NCBI RefSeq assembly: GCF_900188445.1
Contig: NZ_FZOR01000012.1
Location: 62,001-126,000 of the forward strand
Source: Actinomadura meyerae
GTDB taxonomy: Bacteria > Actinomycetota > Actinomycetes > Streptosporangiales > Streptosporangiaceae
Direction of reading: 5' to 3'
Length of the DNA: 64,000 nucleotides
The position numbers and the translations under genes were made by a program. The notes below the pieces were generated by a model. The model was not told where the DNA came from and did no database searches. It saw nothing but the letters and a program-made list of their open reading frames with translations. The first letter of the stretch is position 1. Every line of letters begins with the position of its first letter. Of this stretch, positions 45,497 to 52,771 are shown one piece after another.

Positions 45497-45802
45497 GTGC
45501 GGGGGCGCCGTCCCGTACTGCTGGACGTGGGAGGAACGGACTGCGGGGCCTACCGCCTCGGACTCGGCGTCTACGCCCTCGGGCGGCTCGCCGGCGCCGA
45601 GGCCGCCGCGCTGTCGGCGCACCTGCGCGGCTGCCCGCCGTGCCGCGCCGAGCTGGCCGAGCTGCGCGACGTCGCCGAGCTGCTCGCGCGCTCCGCCCGC
45701 AAAGCCGAAGGCGCCGGCCGCGGACCGCGGACCGGCGCCTTCCGGATGGGGCTCAGCGGCGCCTGCGCCTACGGCGCCAGAGGACCAGGGCGGTCACGGT
45801 GA
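45497..45802 (+). CDS. Small zf-HC2-like (anti-sigma factor-like) protein
   Basis: 101 residues from a GTG at 45497. Residues about 15-65 fit the putative zinc finger of anti-sigma factors: CGAYRLGLGVYALGRLAGAEA followed by HLRGCPPCRAELAEL (the HxxxCxxC core). There is no membrane helix or sigma-binding extension, and no sigma-factor gene nearby. It overlaps the convergent DUF3618 gene by 50 bp; the part beyond residue 85 has little character. Confidence 0.55.
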   Translation: MRGRRPVLLDVGGTDCGAYRLGLGVYALGRLAGAEAAALSAHLRGCPPCRAELAELRDVAELLARSARKAEGAGRGPRTGAFRMGLSGACAYGARGPGRSR

Positions 45803-46064
45803 CCGCGGCGCCGACGCCCGCGATCAGCACCCGCTTGTCGATCCCGCCCTCGCCATCCTCGTCACCGGACGCCGGCCGCACCATCGCGCCGAACGCCTTC
45901 GCGACCGTGTCGGCCTCCTGCTTCAGCCGCTCGACGCCGCGGTTCGCGACGTTCCGCGGATTGACCCGGTCGGCGAGCTCGTCGACGTTGCGCGCCAGCT
46001 CCCGGCGGGTGCGCTCGATGTAGCGTTCGACCTCCTCCGGGTCGTCGCCGCTCCAGTCAGCCAT
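45753..46064 (-). CDS. DUF3618 membrane protein
   Basis: 103 residues. N-terminal DUF3618 region EEVERYIERTRRELARNVDELADRV, then helical linker, and a C-terminal membrane helix (about 78-95, VLIAGVGAAVTVTALVL) with an Arg-rich end. Common single-pass protein of unknown function in actinomycetes, often beside phage-holin-superfamily genes, not here. Confidence 0.87.
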   Translation of the reverse strand: MADWSGDDPEEVERYIERTRRELARNVDELADRVNPRNVANRGVERLKQEADTVAKAFGAMVRPASGDEDGEGGIDKRVLIAGVGAAVTVTALVLWRRRRRRR

Positions 46065-46243
46065 GCCGTGTCCTCATCATGTCGGGCGAACTCATCCTGT
46101 CGAGCGAACGCGCGGCGGGCGCGGCGGAGCGCGACCGCGGGCGAAGCATGATCCGAACAGTGTGGCAGGTCCGGGCCGGGCGCGTCCGGCCAACCCCGGC
46201 CGGTACCGTGGGTTCCCACCATCCGAGCGAAAGGCGGGACAGG

Positions 46244-46711
46244 GTGTCCGAGCGGCTGCAGCCGGGCGACGTCGCCCCCGATTTCGAGCTTCCCGACGCC
46301 GACGGGACCGCGGTGCCGCTGGCCTCGCTGCGCGGCAAGCGCGTGATCCTCTACTTCTACCCGGCCGCCATGACGCCCGGCTGCACCAAGGAGTCGGTCG
46401 ACTTCGAGGGCAGCCTGGCCGAGCTGGAGGCGGCGGGCGTGACCGTGGTCGGCATCTCCCCCGACAAGCCGGCGAAGCTCGCGAAGTTCCGCGAGAAGGA
46501 GGGGCTGACGTTCCCCCTCCTGTCCGACCCGGACGCCGAGGTCCTCAAGGCGTACGGCGCGTACGGCGAGAAGAAGCTGTACGGCAAGGTCGTCGTCGGC
46601 GTCATCCGGTCGACGTTCGTCATCGACGCCGAGGGCAAGATCGAGAAGGCGTACTACAACGTGAAGGCAACGGGCCACGTAGAACGCCTCCGCCGCGACC
46701 TCGGCGTCTGA
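46244..46711 (+). CDS. bcp: Thioredoxin-dependent peroxiredoxin, Bcp/PrxQ type
   Basis: 155 residues from a GTG at 46244 (a GGCGGGACAGGG site precedes it); longer upstream open frame is non-coding. Peroxidatic cysteine in PAAMTPGCTKESVDF (near residue 45), with the usual resolving cysteine four positions on missing, as in one-cysteine BCP forms. PRSTF-like VGVIRSTFVID motif present. Reduces peroxides with thioredoxin or a related thiol. Confidence 0.92.
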   Translation: MSERLQPGDVAPDFELPDADGTAVPLASLRGKRVILYFYPAAMTPGCTKESVDFEGSLAELEAAGVTVVGISPDKPAKLAKFREKEGLTFPLLSDPDAEVLKAYGAYGEKKLYGKVVVGVIRSTFVIDAEGKIEKAYYNVKATGHVERLRRDLGV

Positions 46712-46730
46712 CGCGGGAAGCGCGGCGCTC

Positions 46731-46818
46731 TGGTGCGGGCGGGGGGATTCGAACCCCCACGGTGTTGCCACCAACAGGACCTAAACCTGCCGCGTATACC
46801 TAATTTCGCCACGCCCGC
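46731..46818 (-). tRNA. tRNA-Leu (anticodon UAG)
   Basis: Acceptor GCGGGCG/CGCCCGC, D-arm, anticodon stem CAGG/CCTG with loop TTTAGGT (anticodon TAG), long variable arm (tggtggcaacacc), T-arm GGGGGTTCGAATCCCCC, discriminator A and an encoded CCA (46731-46733). Class II leucine tRNA reading CUA, a very rare codon here. Confidence 0.97.
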
Positions 46819-46960
46819 CGGGCCCCGATGGGGCGCGTTCAGCTTAGCGGCCTCCCCGCCCGGCGGGGCAACGAGAAAACCGCGGCCGGTCATCTGACGG
46901 ATTCGCGGCCGGTGCGTGCCTTCTAGCGTCCTGCGCAGACGACGCTGGAAGGAGATGCCC

Positions 46961-47779
46961 ATGGCCGACGACGCTCTCTCGCGCCTGCGCGGGGTGCTGG
47001 CCGAGCTGCCCGGCGCCGTGGTCGCCTACTCGGGCGGGGTGGACAGCTCGCTGCTGGCGTACGCGGCGCACCGGGAACTCGGCGACGCCGCGCTCGCGGT
47101 GACCGCGGACTCGCCGTCGCTGGCCCGGTCGGAGCTGGCGGCGGCGCGGGCGGAGGCCCGGCGGCTCGGGATGCCGCACCGGGTGGTGACGACGCGGGAG
47201 CTTGAGGACGCCCGGTACGCCGCGAACGGCGCCGACCGGTGCCGGTTCTGCAAAGAGGCCCTGATGCACGTGCTGTCCGCGGTGGCGGAGGCCGCCGGGG
47301 GCCGTCCGGTGCTGCTCGGCGTGAACCTGGACGACCTGGACGACCACCGGCCGGGGCAGCGCGCCGCCCGCGAGATGGGTGCCCGGTTCCCGCTGGTGGA
47401 GGCCGGGCTGGGCAAGGCGGCGGTGCGGGAGGCGGCGCGCGAGCTGGGGCTGCGCACGTGGGACAAGCCGGCGTCGGCGTGCCTGTCGTCGCGACTCGCC
47501 TACGGGGTGCCGGTCACGCGGGACGCGCTGCGCCGGGTGGAGGACGCCGAAGAGGCGCTGCGCGGCGCCGGGTTCGGCGGGCGGATCCGGGTGCGCGACC
47601 AGGGCGGCGGGCTCGCCCGGATCGAGGTGGAACCGGCGGACGTGATGGCCGCCGCCGCACGGGGGCCGGAGCTGGCCGGGCTGGTCAAGGAGGCCGGGTT
47701 CCGGTACGTGACCCTCGACCTGGAGGGCTACCGGCAGGGCAGCCACAACCTCGGCCTCACCCCGGAGCGGAACCGGTGA
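46961..47779 (+). CDS. larE: ATP-dependent sacrificial sulfur transferase LarE
   Basis: 272 residues, ATG at 46961 after GGAAGGAG. PP-loop SGGVDSS (24-30) for adenylation; DRCRFCKEAL with two cysteines (94 and 97); and DKPASACLSSRLAYG with cysteine 174, the position of the sacrificial Cys176 in Lactiplantibacillus LarE. Having all three cysteines suggests the cluster-binding LarE type. LarE turns the carboxylated pyridinium nucleotide made by LarB into the dithio compound of the nickel-pincer nucleotide. First of a four-gene set with overlapping stops and starts. Confidence 0.95.
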   Translation: MADDALSRLRGVLAELPGAVVAYSGGVDSSLLAYAAHRELGDAALAVTADSPSLARSELAAARAEARRLGMPHRVVTTRELEDARYAANGADRCRFCKEALMHVLSAVAEAAGGRPVLLGVNLDDLDDHRPGQRAAREMGARFPLVEAGLGKAAVREAARELGLRTWDKPASACLSSRLAYGVPVTRDALRRVEDAEEALRGAGFGGRIRVRDQGGGLARIEVEPADVMAAAARGPELAGLVKEAGFRYVTLDLEGYRQGSHNLGLTPERNR

Positions 47780-48447
47780 GCGACCTCGCGGGCGTCGACT
47801 TGGGCTTCGCCCGGGTGGACGTCGACCGGGGGCGGCGGCGCGGGCACCCGGAGGCGGTGTTCTGCGAGGGCAAGACGGTGCCGGAGGTCGTCGCGATCGC
47901 GGCGAACCTGGTCGAGTCGGGCGCCGCGAACGTGCTCGCCACGCGCGCATCTACGGCGGCGCTGGCGGCGCTCGCCGACGCGTTCCCGGACGCAGTGGTG
48001 CACGAACGGGCGCGGCTGGCCGTGCTGAACCCCGACGGACGGGCCCGGACGGGCGACATCGCGGTGGTGTGCGGGCGTCCGGAGGACGAGCCCGCCGCCG
48101 AGGAGGCCACGCTGGTCGCGGAGGCGATGGGTAGCCGCGCGTCCCGCCGGTACGGGGCGCCCGTGGACGACCCCGCCGCCCTCCCCGGCTGGCTGGACGA
48201 GCGCGAGCGCCCGCGCGTGTTCGTCGTCGCGGACGGGACGGGCGGTGCCCTCCCCACGCTCGTGTCCGGCCTGGTGGAGCAGATGGTCGTCGCGCTGCCG
48301 ACGTCGTCCGGCGGGGACTTCGCCGGTCACGCGGCGCTGTTGTCGGCGCTGAACTCCTGCTCGCCCGGCGTCGTCGCGGTCAACATCGACAACGGGTTCG
48401 GCGCCGGATACGCCGCCCACCTGATCAACGCGGGGGCGGGCGCATGA
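47776..48447 (+). CDS. larB: LarB paralogue 1 (keeps the NSC cysteine)
   Basis: 223 residues from the GTG that overlaps the larE TGA. N-terminal LarB signature FARVDVDRGRRRGHPEAVF and CEGKTVPEVVAIA, ANVLATRAS. In the PurE-like half the C-terminal SALNSCSPGVVAVNIDNGFGAG is intact, including the cysteine that in characterised LarB attacks the pyridinium. But GTSDxPVAEEA is changed to GRPEDEPAAEEA, DVGVAGLHRLL is lost (APVDDPAALPGW) and PTSVGYG reads PTSSGGD. It probably cannot work alone and pairs with the next gene product. Confidence 0.88.
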   Translation: MSDLAGVDLGFARVDVDRGRRRGHPEAVFCEGKTVPEVVAIAANLVESGAANVLATRASTAALAALADAFPDAVVHERARLAVLNPDGRARTGDIAVVCGRPEDEPAAEEATLVAEAMGSRASRRYGAPVDDPAALPGWLDERERPRVFVVADGTGGALPTLVSGLVEQMVVALPTSSGGDFAGHAALLSALNSCSPGVVAVNIDNGFGAGYAAHLINAGAGA

Positions 48448-49043
48448 CGGTCGCCGTCGCCGAGGCGCGGGACCTGCGTCCCGACGAGGTCCGCGCGCGC
48501 GTGAAGGAGCTCCTGGCCCGCGGCCCGGAGACCGCGTTCCTGCGGCGCGCCACCCCGGAGCAGTTCGCGGCGGCCCGCGATGTGGCTCCGGAGGCGTCCC
48601 GCAATGAGCGGTCCGGGCTCGTCGTCCTCACCCGGCCGCGCCCCCGCCGCCCGCTGCCGGTGGCCGTCGTGTCGGCGGGAACCTCGGACCTGCCCGTCGC
48701 GGAGGAGGCGCTGACCGCCGCCCAGGCCCTCGGGCTCAGCCCGGCGCTGACCGCCGATGTCGGCGTCGCGGGACTGCACCGCCTGCTCGGCGTGCGCGCC
48801 GAGTTGAGCGGTGCGCGGGTGCTGATCGTCGCGGCGGGCATGGACGGCGCGCTGCCGTCGGCCGTGGCGCGGCTGGTGCCCCGGCCCGTCCTCGCGGTGC
48901 CGACGAGCGTCGGCTACGGCACCGCGTCCGGCGGGCTCGCCGCGCTGGCGGCCATGCTCGCGTCCGGCGCGCCCGGACTGGCCGTGACCGGCATCGACGA
49001 CGGCCTCGGGGCCGCGATCACCGCACGGAGGATGCTGACATGA
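48444..49043 (+). CDS. larB: LarB paralogue 2 (keeps the PurE-like substrate motifs)
   Basis: 199 residues, ATG overlapping the previous TGA. Lacks the N-terminal FAxxDxxRxxR...GKT region. It keeps VSAGTSDLPVAEEAL, ADVGVAGLHRLLG, AAGMDGALPSAVARLV and VPTSVGYGTASGGLAAL, the canonical LarB/AIR-carboxylase core. At the end ASGAPGLAVTGIDDGLGAA replaces NSCAPGVxVxNIDNGFGA, so the catalytic cysteine is glycine. Losses are complementary to paralogue 1, which suggests a heteromeric LarB. Confidence 0.87.
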   Translation: MTVAVAEARDLRPDEVRARVKELLARGPETAFLRRATPEQFAAARDVAPEASRNERSGLVVLTRPRPRRPLPVAVVSAGTSDLPVAEEALTAAQALGLSPALTADVGVAGLHRLLGVRAELSGARVLIVAAGMDGALPSAVARLVPRPVLAVPTSVGYGTASGGLAALAAMLASGAPGLAVTGIDDGLGAAITARRMLT

Positions 49044-49771
49044 AGAGGATCGCCTACTTCCACTGCTTCGCCGGCATCGCGGGCGACATGGCCCTCGGCG
49101 CGCTGCTCGACGCGGGCGCCGACCTGGACGCGGTGCGCAAGATGCTGGCGGGGCTCGGCCTGCCCGGCTGGTCGCTGGACACCGAGCGCGTCACCCGGCG
49201 GGGCATCGCGGCGACCCGGGCGGTCGTGACCGTCGAGGACGACGCGGTGTCGCGCACCCACGCGGTGATCGCCGCGATGGTCGGCGAGGCGCCGCTGCCC
49301 GACCGGGTGCGGGAACGGGCGCTCGCGGTCTTTCGGACCCTCGCCGAGGCCGAGGGCCGAGTGCACGGCATGCCCCCGGCCGACGTCCACTTTCATGAGG
49401 TCGGCGGCCACGACGCGGTCGTGGACGTCGTCGGCACCTGCGCCGCGCTGGAGACCCTCGACGTGGACGAGGTGGCCGCGCTGCCGATCCCCGTCGGGCA
49501 GGGCTTCATCAGGACCCGGCACGGCCTGCTGCCCAACCCGGGCCCGGCGGTCGTGGAGCTGCTCGCCCGCGCCCGCGCGCCCATCACCGGCCGCGCCGTA
49601 GACGCGGAGATGAGTACGCCGACCGGCACTGCGCTGCTGGTCACGCTGGCCGACTCGTTCGGGCCCTTCCCCGACATGACCGTCACCGCGAACGGCTTCG
49701 GCGCGGGCACGAAGGTGTTCGGCGACCTCCCGAACGTCACCCAGGTGGCGATCGGCGAGCGTCGCGAGTGA
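49040..49771 (+). CDS. larC: LarC N-terminal (LarC1) protein, no LarC2 domain
   Basis: 243 residues with the LarC1 hallmarks: FHCFAGIAGDMALGALLDAG at the start, VHFHEVGGHDAVVDVVG, ALPIPVGQGFIRTRHG and AEMSTPTGTALLV. It stops at LPNVTQVAIGERRE, just where full-length LarC continues into LarC2 (ETNxDDMxPE). Characterised LarC uses CTP to insert nickel into the pincer, with CTP/metal bound by the LarC2 part. No LarC2 follows here in any frame. ATG overlaps the larB2 stop. Confidence 0.92.
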   Translation: MKRIAYFHCFAGIAGDMALGALLDAGADLDAVRKMLAGLGLPGWSLDTERVTRRGIAATRAVVTVEDDAVSRTHAVIAAMVGEAPLPDRVRERALAVFRTLAEAEGRVHGMPPADVHFHEVGGHDAVVDVVGTCAALETLDVDEVAALPIPVGQGFIRTRHGLLPNPGPAVVELLARARAPITGRAVDAEMSTPTGTALLVTLADSFGPFPDMTVTANGFGAGTKVFGDLPNVTQVAIGERRE

Positions 49772-49791
49772 AGGCACCCGGTACGGCCCGC

Positions 49792-50541
49792 TCAGTTGTG
49801 CAGGGCCGGGGCGGGGGTGGTGTCGAGGTGGTGGACGAGGAGTTCGGTCGTTTCCTGGAGGTCGATGAGGGGGCGGCGGAGGTAGCAGTGGGGGGTGGAC
49901 CACCAGCAGAAGGTGCGGCGGTGGACCCAGACGTTGAGGGTGGGAAGAAGGAGGACGGAGAGGCCGTCTTCCGTGGTGCTGCGCTGGCCCCTGAAGCCGC
50001 GGCGGGTGAGGTTGAGCAGCAGGTGGTGTGCGGCGGTGCCGGGGTGGACGCGGTAGTGCAGGCCGGGCCAGTCGCGCGGCAGTGGTAGGGCGAACCAGAC
50101 CGTTTTGCCGGGGACGGACGTGGTGTCGACCCGGGAGCGAGTGGGGTTGCTGCCCCAGGCGGCGGTGACTTGGCGGACGAGTTCGAGGCCCTTGCCGTGC
50201 TCGTCCAGCAGCCCGGCCCCGGAGGCGTGCGGGGTGGTTGAGCGTGCGCCGTCGAAGACGGAGATGATGAGCTGCGGGGACGGGACGGTCCGCGCCCAGA
50301 TCCAGAGCTCGGGCGGGGTGGGCGGCCGGTCGCCTCGGGCGCGTCCGGCGTGGCGGAGCGCGTTGGTCGCGGTCTCGGAGACGGCGAGCTTGCCGTCCTC
50401 GATCACGTCCGGGGCCAGTTGCAGCTCGAGCATCGTCTGCCGGACGAGCCGCCGCGCCATCGCCGGCCCGCTCTCGTCCCCGGGCAGCCGCCACGCGCAC
50501 AGCCCCCCGGTCACCAGCCCCCACGCCCCCTTGACCTCCAT
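49792..50541 (-). CDS. RsbW-like ATP-binding (serine kinase) protein
   Basis: 249 residues from the ATG at 50541. HATPase fold with N-box SETATNALRHAGR, acidic SVFDGARS and glycine loop DEHGKGLELVRQV. The extra C-terminal 90 residues, Leu/Trp-rich with HRRTFCWWSTPH, are not part of the kinase. In actinomycetes such proteins are linked with XRE-DUF397 pairs and act on anti-sigma antagonists or as regulators of development. The XRE-DUF397 pair follows divergently. Confidence 0.87.
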   Translation of the reverse strand: MEVKGAWGLVTGGLCAWRLPGDESGPAMARRLVRQTMLELQLAPDVIEDGKLAVSETATNALRHAGRARGDRPPTPPELWIWARTVPSPQLIISVFDGARSTTPHASGAGLLDEHGKGLELVRQVTAAWGSNPTRSRVDTTSVPGKTVWFALPLPRDWPGLHYRVHPGTAAHHLLLNLTRRGFRGQRSTTEDGLSVLLLPTLNVWVHRRTFCWWSTPHCYLRRPLIDLQETTELLVHHLDTTPAPALHN

Positions 50542-50657
50542 CGAGGCCCCACCTCTCTCTATGACGATCAGCACGATCCATACAGAAAGCGACAAGTTGG
50601 TCACTCACCGTGCTGCTTTCGCGTCACATAGTGCGGGCCCATGCCGAGTTGCGCAAC

Positions 50658-50675
50658 AGTTTCAAGGAAGAAACT
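50658..50675. promoter_or_regulatory. Inverted repeat upstream of the XRE gene
   Basis: agtttc and gaaact enclose six bases in the 203-bp divergent gap between the ATPase and XRE genes. The region is A/T-rich for this genome. A possible operator, but short and low in information. Confidence 0.3.
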
Positions 50676-50744
50676 AAAGATCAGTTCGAGAATCTTCCCC
50701 TGAACGGCTTGAGGACCAACTACACAGCGGGCATGCTCGGTCAC

Positions 50745-51602
50745 ATGACGAACAGGCCACCCAGTGTTCGTGAGCGCCGCCTCGCCAGCGAGTTGCGAAG
50801 GCTTAGAGAATCCACGACAACACTGAACCTCGAAGAGGCTGCTGAACAGCTCGGCTGGAGCAAGACCAAGCTGTCGAGAATCGAGACCGCGATCCGCAGG
50901 GTTACCGCCAGCGAGGTTCAGCAGATGCTGACCCTTTACGGCGTGAGCGGGCCCCGACTGGACGGACTCGCCCGTTTCGCTCGCACGGCCAGGCAGCGCG
51001 GCTGGTGGGACGTCTACGAGAACAGCCTGCCTGCGGACTATGCCACCTACATGGGGCTGGAGGCTGAGGCCGAGTGGCTCAACTCCTACACGATGGGCCT
51101 TGTGCACGGCCTGATGCAGACCGACGACTACACCCACCACGTGGCTAAGTCGATCTTGATGCGCTTTTCTCCGGTCTCAGAAGTCGAGCGTCGCGTAACG
51201 GCACGCATGGCGCGACAGCGGGCGTGGGCGGAGCGCGAGGACCCCATGCGCCTCTGGACGATCTTGGACGAGACCGCGCTCAGGCGGGTCATCGGCGGTC
51301 CGGAGGTGATGCGCGCCCAGTACAGGCGGATCATCGAGTTAGTCGAGCGGCCGAACGTGATGCTTCAGATCATGCCCTTGGCCGCCGGCGGGCATCCCGG
51401 AGTTGTGGGCAGCTTCGCCGTACTGGGATTCCCTCAACGGTTCACACCGAATGTGGTGTACGTCGAGAACATGACGAGTGCTCTCTACATCGAGGACGAG
51501 AAGGAGGTGCACACGTACTCGCTTGCGTTCGAGCAGATGGCTGCCACGGCACTGAGCCCCGAGGAGTCAGTGGCTATGCTCGAACAGCTAGCGCGACAAT
51601 GA
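50745..51602 (+). CDS. XRE-family HTH regulator with DUF5753
   Basis: 285 residues from the ATG at 50745 (12 bases upstream, another ATG is possible). N-terminal helix-turn-helix RRLRESTTTLNLEEAAEQLG and WSKTKLSRIE; the DUF5753 C-terminal domain with MRLWTILDETALRRVIGG and LQIMPLAAGGHPGVVG. Typical WhiJ-like family of Streptomyces and relatives, always with a DUF397 partner. Lower GC at third positions than neighbours. ATGA overlap with DUF397 gene. Confidence 0.92.
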   Translation: MTNRPPSVRERRLASELRRLRESTTTLNLEEAAEQLGWSKTKLSRIETAIRRVTASEVQQMLTLYGVSGPRLDGLARFARTARQRGWWDVYENSLPADYATYMGLEAEAEWLNSYTMGLVHGLMQTDDYTHHVAKSILMRFSPVSEVERRVTARMARQRAWAEREDPMRLWTILDETALRRVIGGPEVMRAQYRRIIELVERPNVMLQIMPLAAGGHPGVVGSFAVLGFPQRFTPNVVYVENMTSALYIEDEKEVHTYSLAFEQMAATALSPEESVAMLEQLARQ

Positions 51603-51835
51603 GTACATGGAGGGACAAATTGTCCAGTCCCCGTCTTCCCCGGACTGACTTTCGTAAGAGCAGCCACAGCGAGGGGGCGAACGGTTGCGTCGAGACCTGC
51701 GTCCGCGACACGCACCACTTGGTGCGGGACTCGAAGAACCCGGACGGCGGTGTCCTGACCATGCGGCGGGACGTGTGGGCGGCGATGGTGTCGCAGATCA
51801 AGCAGGGCGCATACGACCTCCCTGGCTCGGGCTGA
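51599..51835 (+). CDS. DUF397 small protein
   Basis: 78 residues. DUF397 motif FRKSSHSEGANGCVETC followed by VRDSKNPDGGVLTM. Partner of the preceding XRE regulator and probably antagonises it. The next gene is convergent and begins 3 bases after the stop. Confidence 0.93.
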   Translation: MSTWRDKLSSPRLPRTDFRKSSHSEGANGCVETCVRDTHHLVRDSKNPDGGVLTMRRDVWAAMVSQIKQGAYDLPGSG

Positions 51836-51838
51836 ACG

Positions 51839-52771
51839 CTAGCGGGGCCAGATGTCTCGGCGGGGTGGGCGGTCGGGGCGGGTGGCGGCCCAGATGCGGC
51901 GCCATTCCGCCACGTCCGGGCCGCGCGGGGCGAGGCGGCGGTTCGGTGCGCGCAAGGACGCCCACCAGCTCTCGTCGTGCTCGATCCACAGGCGGCCCAC
52001 CGCGTCCTCCAGGCGGGTGTTGAAGGCGCTCGTCGTCTCCTCCGGCTCGGGGGCTAGCGGAGAGCCGAAACGCACCGCCACGGCGGGGCGGCCCGGCTTG
52101 GGCCACATTCCGCCGCGCGGCATCGCTCGGTACGTGCCGCGTACCGCCAGCGGGACGGCGGGGACGCCCTGCTCGCGGCACAGCAGCGCGGCGCCCATCC
52201 GGAACCGGCGCGCCCAGCCGTCCTGGGAGCGGGTGCCCTCCGGGTAGATGAGCAGGCTCCAGCCGTCCTGGAGCAGCTCGGCGGCCTGGTCGAGGGAGCC
52301 GCCGGAGCCGTGCCGCTCGATCGGGAAGGCGTTGAAGGCGAGCGCGGTGGCGACGGCCCGCCAGCGGGCGTCGAAGAAGTAGTCGGCCGCCGCCGCGACC
52401 GCGACGCGGCGGCGCAGCCGCACCGGCAGCGAGCCGAGGATCAGCGGAGTGTCCAGGTGGCTCGCGTGGTTGGCGACGAACACCACCGGCCCCTCGACGC
52501 CTTCGAGGAGGTCGGCGCCGTGGATCTCCGGCCGGGTCTGGGTCCAGGTCAGGGTGCGGAGGACGCCGTCCAGCGCGACCTTGCGGGCCGCTATGGCGAG
52601 CGGGGTTCGCGCCCACTCGGTGGGGAACGGGCTCGCCTCCGGTTCGGGCGCCCAGGGGGCGGCGGAGCGCGGAGCGGGGGCGCGGCCCCGCCAGTCGCGG
52701 CCCCGGCGCAGCAGCCGCACCTCCTGCGCGAGCGACAGCTTGCCGCTCTTGCGGCGCGCGCGCCCGCTCAT
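51839..52771 (-). CDS. PlsC-type 1-acylglycerol-phosphate acyltransferase
   Basis: 310 residues; ATG overlaps the LarA-like TGA as ATGA. Acyltransferase motif I NHASHLD (H-x4-D), FPIERHGSGG (motif II) and YPEGTRS (motif III). Preceded by a basic 60-residue N-terminus. Transfers acyl chains to lysophosphatidate or similar acceptors. Last gene of a five-gene lipid-type operon that includes a LarA homologue; acceptor not known. Confidence 0.9.
   Translation of the reverse strand: MSGRARRKSGKLSLAQEVRLLRRGRDWRGRAPAPRSAAPWAPEPEASPFPTEWARTPLAIAARKVALDGVLRTLTWTQTRPEIHGADLLEGVEGPVVFVANHASHLDTPLILGSLPVRLRRRVAVAAAADYFFDARWRAVATALAFNAFPIERHGSGGSLDQAAELLQDGWSLLIYPEGTRSQDGWARRFRMGAALLCREQGVPAVPLAVRGTYRAMPRGGMWPKPGRPAVAVRFGSPLAPEPEETTSAFNTRLEDAVGRLWIEHDESWWASLRAPNRRLAPRGPDVAEWRRIWAATRPDRPPRRDIWPR

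Noticed and set aside
46961..49771. lar cluster as a recent foreign island
   Set aside because: GC content and codon use match the neighbours. There is no integrase or direct repeat, and the adjacent tRNA-Leu has no attachment-site duplicate that I can see.
49768..50088. LarC2 reached by frameshift
   Set aside because: The open frame after larC is a shadow of the antisense ATPase gene and contains none of the LarC2 motifs.
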